Source of the DNA: Streptomyces sp. NBC_01197
Lineage (GTDB): Bacteria; Actinomycetota; Actinomycetes; Streptomycetales; Streptomycetaceae
NCBI RefSeq assembly: GCF_036010505.1
Contig: NZ_CP108569.1
Location: 5,571,001-5,635,000, forward strand
Reading direction: 5' to 3'
DNA: 64,000 nucleotides
Positions 11,361 to 19,089 of the stretch are shown here, piece after piece. The notes beneath the pieces were generated by a model. That model saw nothing but the letters and a program-made list of their open reading frames with translations. It ran no database searches and was not told the DNA's origin. Position numbers and translations under genes: made by a program. Numbering within the stretch: the first letter of the stretch is position 1; every line of letters begins with the position of its first letter.

Positions 11361-11403
11361 ACGGACGGCGGCGCACCGCTGGAACCGGTGCGCCGCCGTC
11401 CGT
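11361..11403 (-). terminator. 18-bp stem hairpin downstream of the flotillin gene
   Basis: Bases 11361-11378 pair perfectly with 11386-11403 around the 7-base loop CTGGAAC. It sits between the 3' end of the flotillin-like gene and the start of the riboswitch leader, so it can end transcription from the former and insulate the latter. Confidence 0.65.
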
Positions 11404-11423
11404 ACTCGATCGTTCTCGTCCGT

Positions 11424-11461
11424 GCCCGTCCCGTACGGCCCCGGGGCTGTCCGGGACGGGC
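11424..11461 (-). terminator. Hairpin directly after the flotillin stop codon
   Basis: GCCCGTCCCG (11424-11433) pairs with CGGGACGGGC (11452-11461), just beyond the flotillin stop at 11470-11472. With the longer hairpin at 11361-11403 it forms a tandem terminator. Confidence 0.55.
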
Positions 11462-11469
11462 GACCGCTC

Positions 11470-12663
11470 CTACTTGATGTCGATCGGCCCGTTGTCGCCG
11501 TTGTCACCGTTGTCCTTGCCGGACTTCGCGCCCAGGTAGCGCTGGATCTCCGCGCCCCGGCCGCCCTGGTGGGCGTCGCCGTCCTGCGCGCCCAGGTTCT
11601 TCCGTACCGAGTCGAGGATCGTCAGGCCCTGGCCCACCAGACCGGCCGCGATCTCGCCCAGGCCGTCCGCGCCGTTGAGCACGTTGACATTGGCGCCCGC
11701 GAGGCCGGACGCGGCCTCCTTGACGATCTGCGGGAGCTGGTCGATCAGCATCCGGTCGAGCGCCACCCGGTCGTACGAGGCGGCCGCCGCGGCCTGGATC
11801 TTCATCCGCTCGGCCTCGGCCACGGCCAGCACCCTGATGCGCTCGGCGTCGGCCTCGGCGGGCTTCACGATCTCGGCGACCAGCTGCTGCTGGCGCAACT
11901 GGGCGGCGCGCTGGGCCAGTTCGGTCTGGGCCGCGAGCACCTCCTGCTGCGCGTGTGCCTGGGCGAGCGGACCGGCCTGGGCGGCCTGCGCCTGCGCGCG
12001 GTCCACCTCCGCCGAGTACTGCGCCTGTACGACGGCGGTCTGTCGCTGGTACTCGGCCTGGTTACGGGTGGCTTCCTGCTGCGCCTCGACGGACGCCTGG
12101 GTGGCCTGCGCCTGGGCGATCTGCGCCTGCCGCTGGATGGCCGCCGTGTGCGGGGCGGACATGGCCGCGATATAGCCCGTCTCGCCGTCGTCGATGGACT
12201 GGATCTGGAGCGAGTCCACGATCAGACCGATCTTGGCCATCTCCGTCTTGGAGGTCTCCAGCACCTCGGTGGCGAGCTTCTGCCGCTCGGTGACGATCTC
12301 CTCGACGGTCATCGAGCCGATGATCGAGCGCAGATGACCGGAGAAGATCCGCCCGGTCAGCACCGACATCTGGTCCTGGTCCGAGAGGAAGCGCTGGCCG
12401 GCGTTGACGATGCTCTCGGTGTCGTTGCCGACCTTGAACGCGATGACGGCCCGCACGGTCAGCACGATGCCCTGCCGTGTCACACAGGTCTCGGCGACCT
12501 CCGCCTCGCACATCGCGAGGGTCAGGAAGCGGGTCTTGCGGAAGACCGGGAGGACGAACTTGCCGTGGCCGGTCACGACCCTGAAGGGCGCACCGCCCAG
12601 ACCACGCCTGCCTCCGGAGATGAGCATGGCCTCGTCCGGCGCTGGAACGCGATAACCCAACAT
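11470..12663 (-). CDS. Flotillin-like SPFH/band-7 domain protein
   Basis: 397 residues. The N-terminal SPFH domain (FVLPVFRKTRFLTLAMCEAEV, IVLTVRAVIAFKVGND) is followed by a long Ala/Gln/Glu-rich coiled coil (about 190-300, rich in AQAQA and QRAAQLRQQQ). Unlike classical flotillins it has no clear N-terminal membrane hairpin. Such proteins scaffold membrane microdomains and stress-response complexes. The tail has a GDNGDNG repeat. The start is the ATG at 12661-12663 with AAGGAG eight bases upstream. It lies 11 bases downstream of a small NfeD-like gene, a pairing commonly seen for flotillins. Confidence 0.88.
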   Translation of the reverse strand: MLGYRVPAPDEAMLISGGRRGLGGAPFRVVTGHGKFVLPVFRKTRFLTLAMCEAEVAETCVTRQGIVLTVRAVIAFKVGNDTESIVNAGQRFLSDQDQMSVLTGRIFSGHLRSIIGSMTVEEIVTERQKLATEVLETSKTEMAKIGLIVDSLQIQSIDDGETGYIAAMSAPHTAAIQRQAQIAQAQATQASVEAQQEATRNQAEYQRQTAVVQAQYSAEVDRAQAQAAQAGPLAQAHAQQEVLAAQTELAQRAAQLRQQQLVAEIVKPAEADAERIRVLAVAEAERMKIQAAAAASYDRVALDRMLIDQLPQIVKEAASGLAGANVNVLNGADGLGEIAAGLVGQGLTILDSVRKNLGAQDGDAHQGGRGAEIQRYLGAKSGKDNGDNGDNGPIDIK

Positions 12664-12674
12664 CCTTGGTCTCC

Positions 12675-12935
12675 TTAGTCGGTGTCGCCGGGGTCGAGGG
12701 TCAGCGCATCCAGCGGGTCCACGGGATCGGTCCACTCGATGACGTCGACCTGGCGAGTACCGCGGGATTCGATCACGAGCACTGTCGCCCCGTACGACAA
12801 GGGCTCCTGGGACCAGGCGAGAAAGGCTTCCCAGCCTCCTCTGACCTGGATCAGGACCTCACCGGGGCCGGCGGATCCGCGCGTTGCCAGGATCAGCTTC
12901 CCCGTGCAGCCGATCACAGCCTCGTCCGGCGCCAT
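12675..12935 (-). CDS. Small NfeD-like beta-barrel partner of flotillin
   Basis: 86 residues, no membrane segment. The sequence pattern GCTGKLILATRGSAGPGEVL then LSYGATVLVIESRGTRQVDV is that of the OB-fold C-terminal domain of NfeD proteins, which accompany flotillins in membrane microdomains. It lacks the NfeD membrane part. It precedes the flotillin gene by 11 bases in the same direction and they are probably co-transcribed. Assignment rests on the short motif and the neighbour. Confidence 0.75.
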   Translation of the reverse strand: MAPDEAVIGCTGKLILATRGSAGPGEVLIQVRGGWEAFLAWSQEPLSYGATVLVIESRGTRQVDVIEWTDPVDPLDALTLDPGDTD

Positions 12936-13129
12936 CGGCGGCCGCCCCCCTCGTGATGTGCGGTACTGAATGCATGACCCTAACGCTACTCCGACCTGCG
13001 GACTATCCTCCGCTGGTCCCGAGTTCGGACGCGGGCGGGGAGCGGGTGACGTGTGGGTGGCGGGCCTGATCCGGGGTGGTTTGCCGCCGCCTTGCGCGCG
13101 TACCGGAAGGAACGGGGCAATGTTTCCGG

Positions 13130-14203
13130 CTATACCGCCATATAGGTCACGGGGTCACTGCCGGTGAGGGCTTCCGCCTGCCCCAGTTTCACCAGCCGTC
13201 GCAGATGGGCCTCGGCCTCCGAGACCGCGATGTTGCGTGAGCCGTGCGGAATCTGCTCCCAGGGGCGGTTCCACTCCATCCGCTCGGCTGTCTGCCAGGG
13301 GGTGAGCGGCCGGGCCAGCAGGGTCAGCAGGTCCCGGAGCCGGTCCTCGTGGTGGGCCAGCAACTCCCGTACCCGCCCGGCGGCGTCGGTGAAGGCGTAC
13401 TGGTGGGCGGGGAGCACCTCGGCGGGGGCCAGCCGGCCGATCCGCTCCAGGGAGTCCAGGTAGTCGCCGAGGGGGTCCCCCCGCCCGAACGAAGTTGAGA
13501 GTGGGGGCGGGTCGGTGACCGTGGCGTCGTCCGGGTCCTCGTAGAGCCCGATGTGCGGGGTGATGCCCGGCAGCAGGTGGTCGCCGGAGAAGAGCCGCCC
13601 GTTGCCCGGGAGGTTCGCCGGGTGCTCCTCGTCCAGATGGAGGCAGACATGGCCCGGGGTGTGGCCGGGCGTCCAGATGGCGCGCAGTCTGCGGCCGGGC
13701 AGCGGCAGCAGGTCGCCGGGGACGATCTCGCGGTCGGGGACGGCGGCCCGCAGCCCCGGGAGCGTCCGCATCCCGCCGGAGGCGCGGGCCCGGCGCAGCG
13801 GTGCGATGTGTTCGTCGGGCGCTCCGGCGGCGGCGAGTTTCCGGGTGAGGTACTCCAGCCAGGCCGCCGGTTCGGCACCGCGGGTGCGCTTGACGACCTC
13901 GGTGTCGGCGGCGTGCATCGCCAGCCAGGCCCCGGACGCCTCGCGCACCTGTCCGGAGAGGCCGTGGTGGTCGGGGTGGTGGTGGGTGATGAGGACGCCG
14001 TGGATGTCCGGCACGGAGAGGGAGAGGGCCGCCAGACCCGATGACAGCGCGTCCCAGGAGGCGGGGTCGTCCCAGCCGGTGTCGATCAGTACGGGGCCGC
14101 GGTCCGTCTCGATGACGTGGACCAGGGTGTGGCCCAGGGGATTGTCCGGAATCGGGACCTCGATGGACCAGACGCCTCCGCCGTGCTCCGTCACCTGCGC
14201 CAT
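13130..14203 (-). CDS. MBL-fold metallo-hydrolase under a KstR box
   Basis: 357 residues. The metallo-beta-lactamase motif THHHPDHHG is intact (about residue 73), with further metal ligands in TPGHTPGHVC and LFSGDHLLPG; the C-terminal helical part (WNRPWEQIPHG) is like that of hydrolases acting on thioesters or glutathione adducts. The substrate is not evident. The start is the ATG at 14203 (GAGG five bases upstream); an upstream in-frame GTG at 14230 is less likely. An exact KstR operator lies 54 bases upstream, so it is probably a member of the steroid regulon, perhaps hydrolysing a CoA thioester (inference). Confidence 0.85.
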   Translation of the reverse strand: MAQVTEHGGGVWSIEVPIPDNPLGHTLVHVIETDRGPVLIDTGWDDPASWDALSSGLAALSLSVPDIHGVLITHHHPDHHGLSGQVREASGAWLAMHAADTEVVKRTRGAEPAAWLEYLTRKLAAAGAPDEHIAPLRRARASGGMRTLPGLRAAVPDREIVPGDLLPLPGRRLRAIWTPGHTPGHVCLHLDEEHPANLPGNGRLFSGDHLLPGITPHIGLYEDPDDATVTDPPPLSTSFGRGDPLGDYLDSLERIGRLAPAEVLPAHQYAFTDAAGRVRELLAHHEDRLRDLLTLLARPLTPWQTAERMEWNRPWEQIPHGSRNIAVSEAEAHLRRLVKLGQAEALTGSDPVTYMAV

Positions 14204-14256
14204 GGCGTCCTCAACTCTCTTCCGGGGCACTGCCCTTGATCGCGACTCACTATAAC

Positions 14257-14270
14257 TAGAACCGGTTTCA
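14257..14270. promoter_or_regulatory. KstR-type operator, exact match
   Basis: TAGAACCGGTTTCA matches TnnAACnnGTTnnA at every fixed position. It lies 54 bases upstream of the metallo-hydrolase gene and 131 bases from the divergent aldehyde dehydrogenase gene. Confidence 0.75.
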
Positions 14271-14342
14271 ATGACACCGCGTGTTCTGCCGGGAGCGGTT
14301 CCGGCAGGCCCCCGCGCGCCCTTGGGGGTTCCGGATGCGAAG

Positions 14343-14356
14343 TAGAACTGGTATCA
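14343..14356. promoter_or_regulatory. KstR-type operator, one mismatch
   Basis: TAGAACTGGTATCA fits the KstR consensus except GTA for GTT, the same variant as at 4260. It is 45 bases before the aldehyde dehydrogenase start and overlaps a 16-base palindrome GTATCAGTTCTGATAC (14351-14366). Confidence 0.7.
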
Positions 14357-14359
14357 GTT

Positions 14360-14374
14360 CTGATACAGCGTCAG
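14360..14374. promoter_or_regulatory. Degenerate CTGACGnnnCGTCAG-type palindrome
   Basis: CTGATACAGCGTCAG keeps one arm of the recurrent palindrome exactly and differs at two bases in the other. It lies three bases from the KstR-like box at 14343-14356, the same side-by-side arrangement seen at 27386-27416. Confidence 0.4.
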
Positions 14375-14401
14375 GAAGTGTCCCCCGGGAGGCAGTCAGT
14401 C

Positions 14402-15883
14402 ATGACCGAGCTTGTGGAACACCGGCAGCTCTTCATCGGCGGGGAGTGGGCCGAACCACTCGGCACCGACGTCATCGAAGTCGTCTCGCCCCACACCGAG
14501 CAGGTCATCGGGCGCGTGCCGCACGCGTCCGAGGCCGATGTGGACCGCGCTGTGGCCGTGGCGCGGCAGGCGTTCGACGAGGGCCCCTGGCCCCGGATGT
14601 CACTGGACGAGCGGATCGAGGTGATCACCCGGATCAAGGACGCGTTCGCCGTGCGGTACGAGGAGATCGCCCGCGTCATCAGCGCCCAGAACGGCACCCC
14701 GTACACCTCCAGCACCATGGTGCAGGCGCTCGCCGCGATGATGGTGTGGGACGCCGCGATCACGACCGCCCGCGCCTTCCCGTACGAGGAGAGCCGGGAC
14801 GGTGTCCTCGGCAAGCTGCTCGTACGGCGTGAGCCGGTCGGGGTGGTGGCCGCGGTGGTCCCGTGGAACGTCCCGCAGTTCACGGCCGCCGCCAAGCTCG
14901 CCCCTGCGCTGCTCGCGGGCTGCCCCGCGATCCTGAAGGTCTCGCCGGAGACCCCGCTGGACGCCTACGTCCTCGCCGACATCGTCAGCGAGGCAGGGCT
15001 GCCGAAGGGGGTCCTGTCGATCCTCCCGGCCGACCGCGAGGTGAGCGAGTACCTGGTCGGGCACCCCGGCGTGGACAAGGTGTCGTTCACCGGCTCCGTC
15101 GCCGCGGGCAAGCGCGTGATGGAGGTCGCGGCGCGCAATCTGACCCGGGTGACCCTGGAGCTCGGCGGCAAGTCGGCGGCGATCATCCTGTCCGACGCGG
15201 ACCTGGAACCGACGGTCGCGGGCATCGTGCCGTTCGCCTGGATGATCAACGGGCAGGCGTGTGTCGCCCAGACCCGGATCCTGGTCCCGCGCAGCCGGTA
15301 CGACGAGATCGCCGAGGCGTTCGCCGCGGCGGCGGGCGCGCTCAAGGTCGGCGACCCGATGGACCCGGCGACCGAGGTCGGCCCGCTGGTGGCACGCCGC
15401 CAGCAGCAGCGCTCACTGGACTACATCCGCATCGGCCAGGAGGAGGGCGCCAAGATCCTCACCGGCGGCGGCCGGCCTGCGGCCATCGACGGCGGCTGGT
15501 ACGTCGAGCCGACCCTCTTCGGGGACGTCGACAACTCGATGCGGATCGCCCGCGAGGAGATCTTCGGCCCGGTGATCTGCCTGCTGCCCTACGGCGACGA
15601 GGAGGAGGCCGTGAAGATCGCCAACGACTCCGACTACGGGCTCAGCGGCAGTGTGTGGACGGCGGACGTCGAGCACGGTATCGAGATCGCGCGCCGGGTC
15701 AGGACGGGCACGTACAGCGTGAACACCTTCAGCCTGGACATGCTCGGGCCGTTCGGCGGCTACAAGAACTCCGGAGTGGGCAGGGAGTTCGGGCCCGAGG
15801 GGTACGGCGAGTACTTCGAGCACAAGATGATCCACCTTCCCGCCGGGTACGAACCGGCAGCGGGCGAGGCGGGTAATGGGTGA
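14402..15883 (+). CDS. NAD(P)-dependent aldehyde dehydrogenase
   Basis: 493 residues, full-length ALDH. The cofactor motif VVAAVVPWNVPQ, the general-base Glu in LELGGKSAAI (about 262) and the catalytic Cys in NGQACVAQTR (about 290) are intact, and the C-terminus has GGYKNSGVGREFG. It would oxidise an aldehyde to an acid; given the KstR-type box in its promoter, a sterol side-chain aldehyde is a fair guess (inference). The start is the ATG at 14402 with GGGAGGC nine bases upstream. A ferredoxin gene overlaps its 3' end, so the two are co-translated. Confidence 0.9.
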   Translation: MTELVEHRQLFIGGEWAEPLGTDVIEVVSPHTEQVIGRVPHASEADVDRAVAVARQAFDEGPWPRMSLDERIEVITRIKDAFAVRYEEIARVISAQNGTPYTSSTMVQALAAMMVWDAAITTARAFPYEESRDGVLGKLLVRREPVGVVAAVVPWNVPQFTAAAKLAPALLAGCPAILKVSPETPLDAYVLADIVSEAGLPKGVLSILPADREVSEYLVGHPGVDKVSFTGSVAAGKRVMEVAARNLTRVTLELGGKSAAIILSDADLEPTVAGIVPFAWMINGQACVAQTRILVPRSRYDEIAEAFAAAAGALKVGDPMDPATEVGPLVARRQQQRSLDYIRIGQEEGAKILTGGGRPAAIDGGWYVEPTLFGDVDNSMRIAREEIFGPVICLLPYGDEEEAVKIANDSDYGLSGSVWTADVEHGIEIARRVRTGTYSVNTFSLDMLGPFGGYKNSGVGREFGPEGYGEYFEHKMIHLPAGYEPAAGEAGNG

Positions 15884-16109
15884 CCGCTGGCGCGTGGAGG
15901 TCGACCGCTCCGTCTGCATCGGCTCCGGGATGTGTGTGAACCACGCACCGGACGGCTTCGCACTCGACTCGGCGCGCCAGTCCCGGCCACGGTCGCCGGA
16001 GACCGACGCCAACGAGAAGGTGCTGGCCGCCGCGGAGGGCTGTCCGGTCGAGGCCATCATGATCACGCTGCTCGAGAGCGGCGAGACGGTCTTCCCGCCG
16101 GACGAGTAG
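15876..16109 (+). CDS. Single-cluster ferredoxin, P450-type redox partner
   Basis: 77 residues. The pattern CIGSGMC near residue 14, with the further Cys in GCPVEAIM near 55, is that of the small 3Fe-4S (or one-cluster) ferredoxins that feed electrons to actinobacterial cytochromes P450. The ATG overlaps the end of the aldehyde dehydrogenase gene. The nearest P450 is the CYP125-like enzyme at 2805-4049, under the same kind of operator, so it may be its electron donor (inference). It overlaps only eight bases of the upstream gene and is followed by the convergent kstR. Confidence 0.88.
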   Translation: MGDRWRVEVDRSVCIGSGMCVNHAPDGFALDSARQSRPRSPETDANEKVLAAAEGCPVEAIMITLLESGETVFPPDE

Positions 16110-16153
16110 CGCATCGGCCGGTGGCGCCCTGCCGGGCGGGAGCCATGGAGCCG

Positions 16154-16792
16154 CTACGGTGCCGCGATCCGGCCCGGACCGCTGTCCGGGCCGGTCAGGT
16201 CGATCAGCCGGCAGACCGTTTCGATGTCGATCTTCACCTGGGCGATCGACGCCCGCCCCGACAGCCAGGTGATCAGCGCGGAGTGCCAGGTGTGCTCGAT
16301 GACCCGGACCGCCGACAGCTGCTCGGGGGTGGGGTGCTCCAGGCCCATCGCGTCCAGGATGATCGCCGTCGTCAGACGGGAGACGGTGTCCACCTCGGGG
16401 CTGACGCTCCGGTCGGCGAAGGTCAGCGCCCGGACCATCGCGTCCGCCAGATGCGGCTCGCGCTGGAGCGCGCGGAAGGCGCCCATCAGCGTCGACGCGA
16501 CACGCTCGGCGGGGGTGTCGCCCGCGGGGGGCCGCTTGCGGAGGGCGGTGTGCAGATGCTGGAGCTGGTCCTGCATGGTGGCGACCAGGAGATGGATCTT
16601 GGAGGGGAAGTACCGGTACAGCGTGCCGAGCGCCACCGACGAGGACTCGGCGACCTCACGCATCTGCACCGCGTCGAAGCCGCCGCGGCTGGCCAGCTGG
16701 GCGCTCGCGTGCAGGATCCTGCGGCGGCGCGCCTCCTGCCGCTCCGTCAGGGGTGGCGATGCCGGCCTGGCTTCCACAGTCATCTGTCCCAT
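16154..16792 (-). CDS. kstR: TetR-family regulator, KstR orthologue
   Basis: 212 residues. The N-terminal HTH (RRILHASAQLASRGGFDAV, VQMREVAESSSVALGTLYRYFPSK) and the ligand-binding core (EPHLADAMVRALTFADRS, ARASIAQVKIDIE-like C-terminus) line up with mycobacterial KstR (Rv3574), the repressor of cholesterol catabolism that is released by a steroid-CoA ligand. Seven KstR-type boxes in this window, placed before catabolic genes, support the assignment independently. Two start ATGs are possible, at 16792 and 16783. A one-mismatch box at 16924-16937 could serve for autoregulation. Confidence 0.88.
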   Translation of the reverse strand: MGQMTVEARPASPPLTERQEARRRRILHASAQLASRGGFDAVQMREVAESSSVALGTLYRYFPSKIHLLVATMQDQLQHLHTALRKRPPAGDTPAERVASTLMGAFRALQREPHLADAMVRALTFADRSVSPEVDTVSRLTTAIILDAMGLEHPTPEQLSAVRVIEHTWHSALITWLSGRASIAQVKIDIETVCRLIDLTGPDSGPGRIAAP

Positions 16793-16923
16793 CCGATCCC
16801 GCCGTGGCGCGAATCACCTGATCCGGCTGCTGCGACGGAGCTACCTGCCGGTAGATTCGAAGCTCATTGAACGATCAAGTCTGGCTGAGTTCTTCCGGGG
16901 GCGCCCTCGGGCCCCAGGCTTGC

Positions 16924-16937
16924 GAGAACTTGTTCTA
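16924..16937. promoter_or_regulatory. KstR-type operator between kstR and the glycosyltransferase, one mismatch
   Basis: GAGAACTTGTTCTA matches TnnAACnnGTTnnA except for the first base. It lies 131 bases upstream of kstR and 54 bases upstream of the divergent glycosyltransferase, so it may autoregulate kstR, control the cassette, or both. Confidence 0.6.
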
Positions 16938-16991
16938 GATTAGCGTGAGCGACTACGCTCCGCCGGGACTGCTGCGAGAAGGGGGCCGAGT

Positions 16992-18314
16992 GTGACCGCT
17001 GAGGCCATAGAAGCGGGCCCCCTTGCCGGTGGTTCCGCCGCCGGTGCCCGGGGCCCGCTGCGTATCGCGTTCCTCACGTACAAGGGCAATCCTTTCTGCG
17101 GAGGTCAGGGCGTCTACGCCCGGCACCTCTCACGGGAGCTGGCCCGGCTCGGCCACAGCGTCGAGGTGATCGGCGCCCAGCCCTTCCCGGTGCTGGACGA
17201 GGGCGTACCGCTCACCGAGCTGCCCAGCCTCGACCTCTACCGCAGCCCGGACCCCTTCCGTACCCCGGGACGCGACGAGTACCGCGACTGGATCGACGCC
17301 GTCGAGGTGGGCACCATGTGGACCGGCGGCTTCCCGGAGCCGCTGACCTTCTCGCTGCGCGCCCGGCGCCATCTCCTGGCCAGGCGCGGCGAGTTCGACG
17401 TCATCCACGACAACCAGACCCTCGGCTACGGACTGCTCGGCGACCTCGGTGCGCCGCTGGTCACCACCGTCCACCACCCCATCACCGTCGACCGGCGGCT
17501 CGACCTGGCGGCCGCGGACGGCTGGCGCCGCCGCGCCTCCGTACGCCGCTGGTACGGCTTCACCCGGATGCAGAAGCGGGTCGCCCGCAGGCTCCCGTCG
17601 GTCCTCACGGTCTCCGGCTCGTCGCAGCAGGAGATCATCGAGGATCTCGGGGTGCGCGAGGACCGCATCCATGTCGTGCACATCGGCGCCGACACCGAAC
17701 TCTGGGCGCCCGACCCGGCCGTGGCCGAGGTGCCCGGCCGGATCGTGACGACATCGAGCGCCGACGTACCGCTCAAGGGCCTGATCCATCTGGTCGAGGC
17801 GCTCGCCAAGCTCCGTACCGAGCACCCGGCCGCCCACCTTGTCGTCGTCGGCAGACGAGCCGAGGACGGACCGGTCGCGCAGGCCATCGAGCGGTACGGG
17901 CTCGACGGGGCGGTGCGGTTCGTCAAGGGCATCAGCGACCAGGAGCTGGTCGACCTGGTGCGCGGCGCGCAGATCGCCTGTGTGCCCTCGCTCTACGAGG
18001 GTTTCTCGCTGCCCGCGGCCGAGGCGATGGCCACCGGCACCCCGCTGGTCGCCACGACCGGCGGAGCCATCCCCGAGGTCACCGGCGCCGACGGCGAGAC
18101 CTGCCTCGCGGTGCCACCCGGCGACGCGGGCGCGCTGGCCGGCGCCCTGTCCCGGCTGCTCGCCGACCCCGTGCTCCGCACCCGCCTCGGCGTGGCCGGG
18201 CGCGAACGTGTCCTGGCCCGCTTCACCTGGAAGCAGGCCGCCATCGGCACCGCGGAGCGCTACCGCGAAGCCATCGCAGCCCGCCGCTCCGGCACCCCTT
18301 CCGTGCCGGCCTAG
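16992..18314 (+). CDS. GT4-family glycosyltransferase
   Basis: 440 residues, a GT-B retaining glycosyltransferase. The N-terminal donor/acceptor loop RIAFLTYKGNPFCGGQGVYA has the Gly-rich motif; the C-terminal domain shows the sugar-nucleotide-binding signature with the E-x7-E pair in PSLYEGFSLPAAEAMATGTP (about 325-345). The start is a GTG with GAAGGGGG upstream. A methyltransferase follows after 43 bases and then an overlapping toroid protein, so the three form an operon that recurs in actinobacteria as far as I recall. The acceptor is unknown. A KstR-like box lies in the promoter. Confidence 0.88.
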   Translation: MTAEAIEAGPLAGGSAAGARGPLRIAFLTYKGNPFCGGQGVYARHLSRELARLGHSVEVIGAQPFPVLDEGVPLTELPSLDLYRSPDPFRTPGRDEYRDWIDAVEVGTMWTGGFPEPLTFSLRARRHLLARRGEFDVIHDNQTLGYGLLGDLGAPLVTTVHHPITVDRRLDLAAADGWRRRASVRRWYGFTRMQKRVARRLPSVLTVSGSSQQEIIEDLGVREDRIHVVHIGADTELWAPDPAVAEVPGRIVTTSSADVPLKGLIHLVEALAKLRTEHPAAHLVVVGRRAEDGPVAQAIERYGLDGAVRFVKGISDQELVDLVRGAQIACVPSLYEGFSLPAAEAMATGTPLVATTGGAIPEVTGADGETCLAVPPGDAGALAGALSRLLADPVLRTRLGVAGRERVLARFTWKQAAIGTAERYREAIAARRSGTPSVPA

Positions 18315-18357
18315 GCCGCATCCCCTCCCATACCCCTAGCGAAGAAGGCAGACCCCC

Positions 18358-19089
18358 GTGCTGACCGTGGACTTCTCCCGCTTCCCGCTCGCTCCGGGCG
18401 ACCGTGTGCTCGACCTGGGCTGCGGCGCGGGCCGGCATGCCTTCGAGTGCTATCGGCGCGGCGCGCAGGTGGTGGCGCTCGACCAGAACGGCGAGGAGAT
18501 CCGCGAGGTCGCCAAGTGGTTCGCCGCCATGAAGGAGGAGGGCGAGGCCCCCGCGGGCGCCACCGCCACCGCCATGGAGGGCGACGCGCTCAATCTGCCG
18601 TTCCCGGACGCCTCCTTCGACGTCGTGATCATCTCCGAGGTCATGGAGCACATCCCGGACGACAAAGGAGTGCTCGCCGAGATGGTCCGGGTGCTGAAGC
18701 CCGGCGGCCGGATCGCGATCACCGTCCCCCGGTACGGACCCGAGAAGGTCTGCTGGGCGCTCTCCGACGCCTACCACGAGGTCGAGGGCGGCCACATCCG
18801 GATCTACAAGGCCGACGAACTCCTCGGCAAGATCCGCGAGGCGGGGCTGCGTCCGTACGGCAGTCACCACGCGCACGCGCTGCACGCGCCGTACTGGTGG
18901 CTCAAGTGCGCCTTCGGCGTCGACAACGACAAGGCGCTGCCGGTCCGCGCCTACCACCAGCTCCTCGTCTGGGACATCATGAAGAAGCCGCTGGCGACCC
19001 GGCTCGCCGAGCGCGCGCTGAACCCGGTCGTCGGCAAGAGCTTCGTGGCGTACGCGACCAAGCCGCACACACCGCGGGTGGACGCGTGA
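18358..19089 (+). CDS. Class I SAM-dependent methyltransferase
   Basis: 243 residues. The Rossmann motif I is RVLDLGCGAGRHAFEC (about 17-32), followed by the acidic VVALDQNG and motif IV SFDVVIISEVMEHI. It belongs to the Methyltransf_11 type and resembles enzymes modifying lipids or sugars. It begins with GTG at 18358 (GAAGAAGGCA upstream) and its stop overlaps the start of the next gene (GTGA). Being sandwiched between a glycosyltransferase and a toroid protein suggests that it methylates the product of the cassette (inference). Confidence 0.85.
   Translation: MLTVDFSRFPLAPGDRVLDLGCGAGRHAFECYRRGAQVVALDQNGEEIREVAKWFAAMKEEGEAPAGATATAMEGDALNLPFPDASFDVVIISEVMEHIPDDKGVLAEMVRVLKPGGRIAITVPRYGPEKVCWALSDAYHEVEGGHIRIYKADELLGKIREAGLRPYGSHHAHALHAPYWWLKCAFGVDNDKALPVRAYHQLLVWDIMKKPLATRLAERALNPVVGKSFVAYATKPHTPRVDA

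Noticed and set aside
16860..16880. TTGAACGATCAAG considered as an additional KstR or KstR2 site
   Set aside because: The right half (GATCAA) fits neither TnnAACnnGTTnnA nor the CAAG..CTTG pattern I recall for KstR2.
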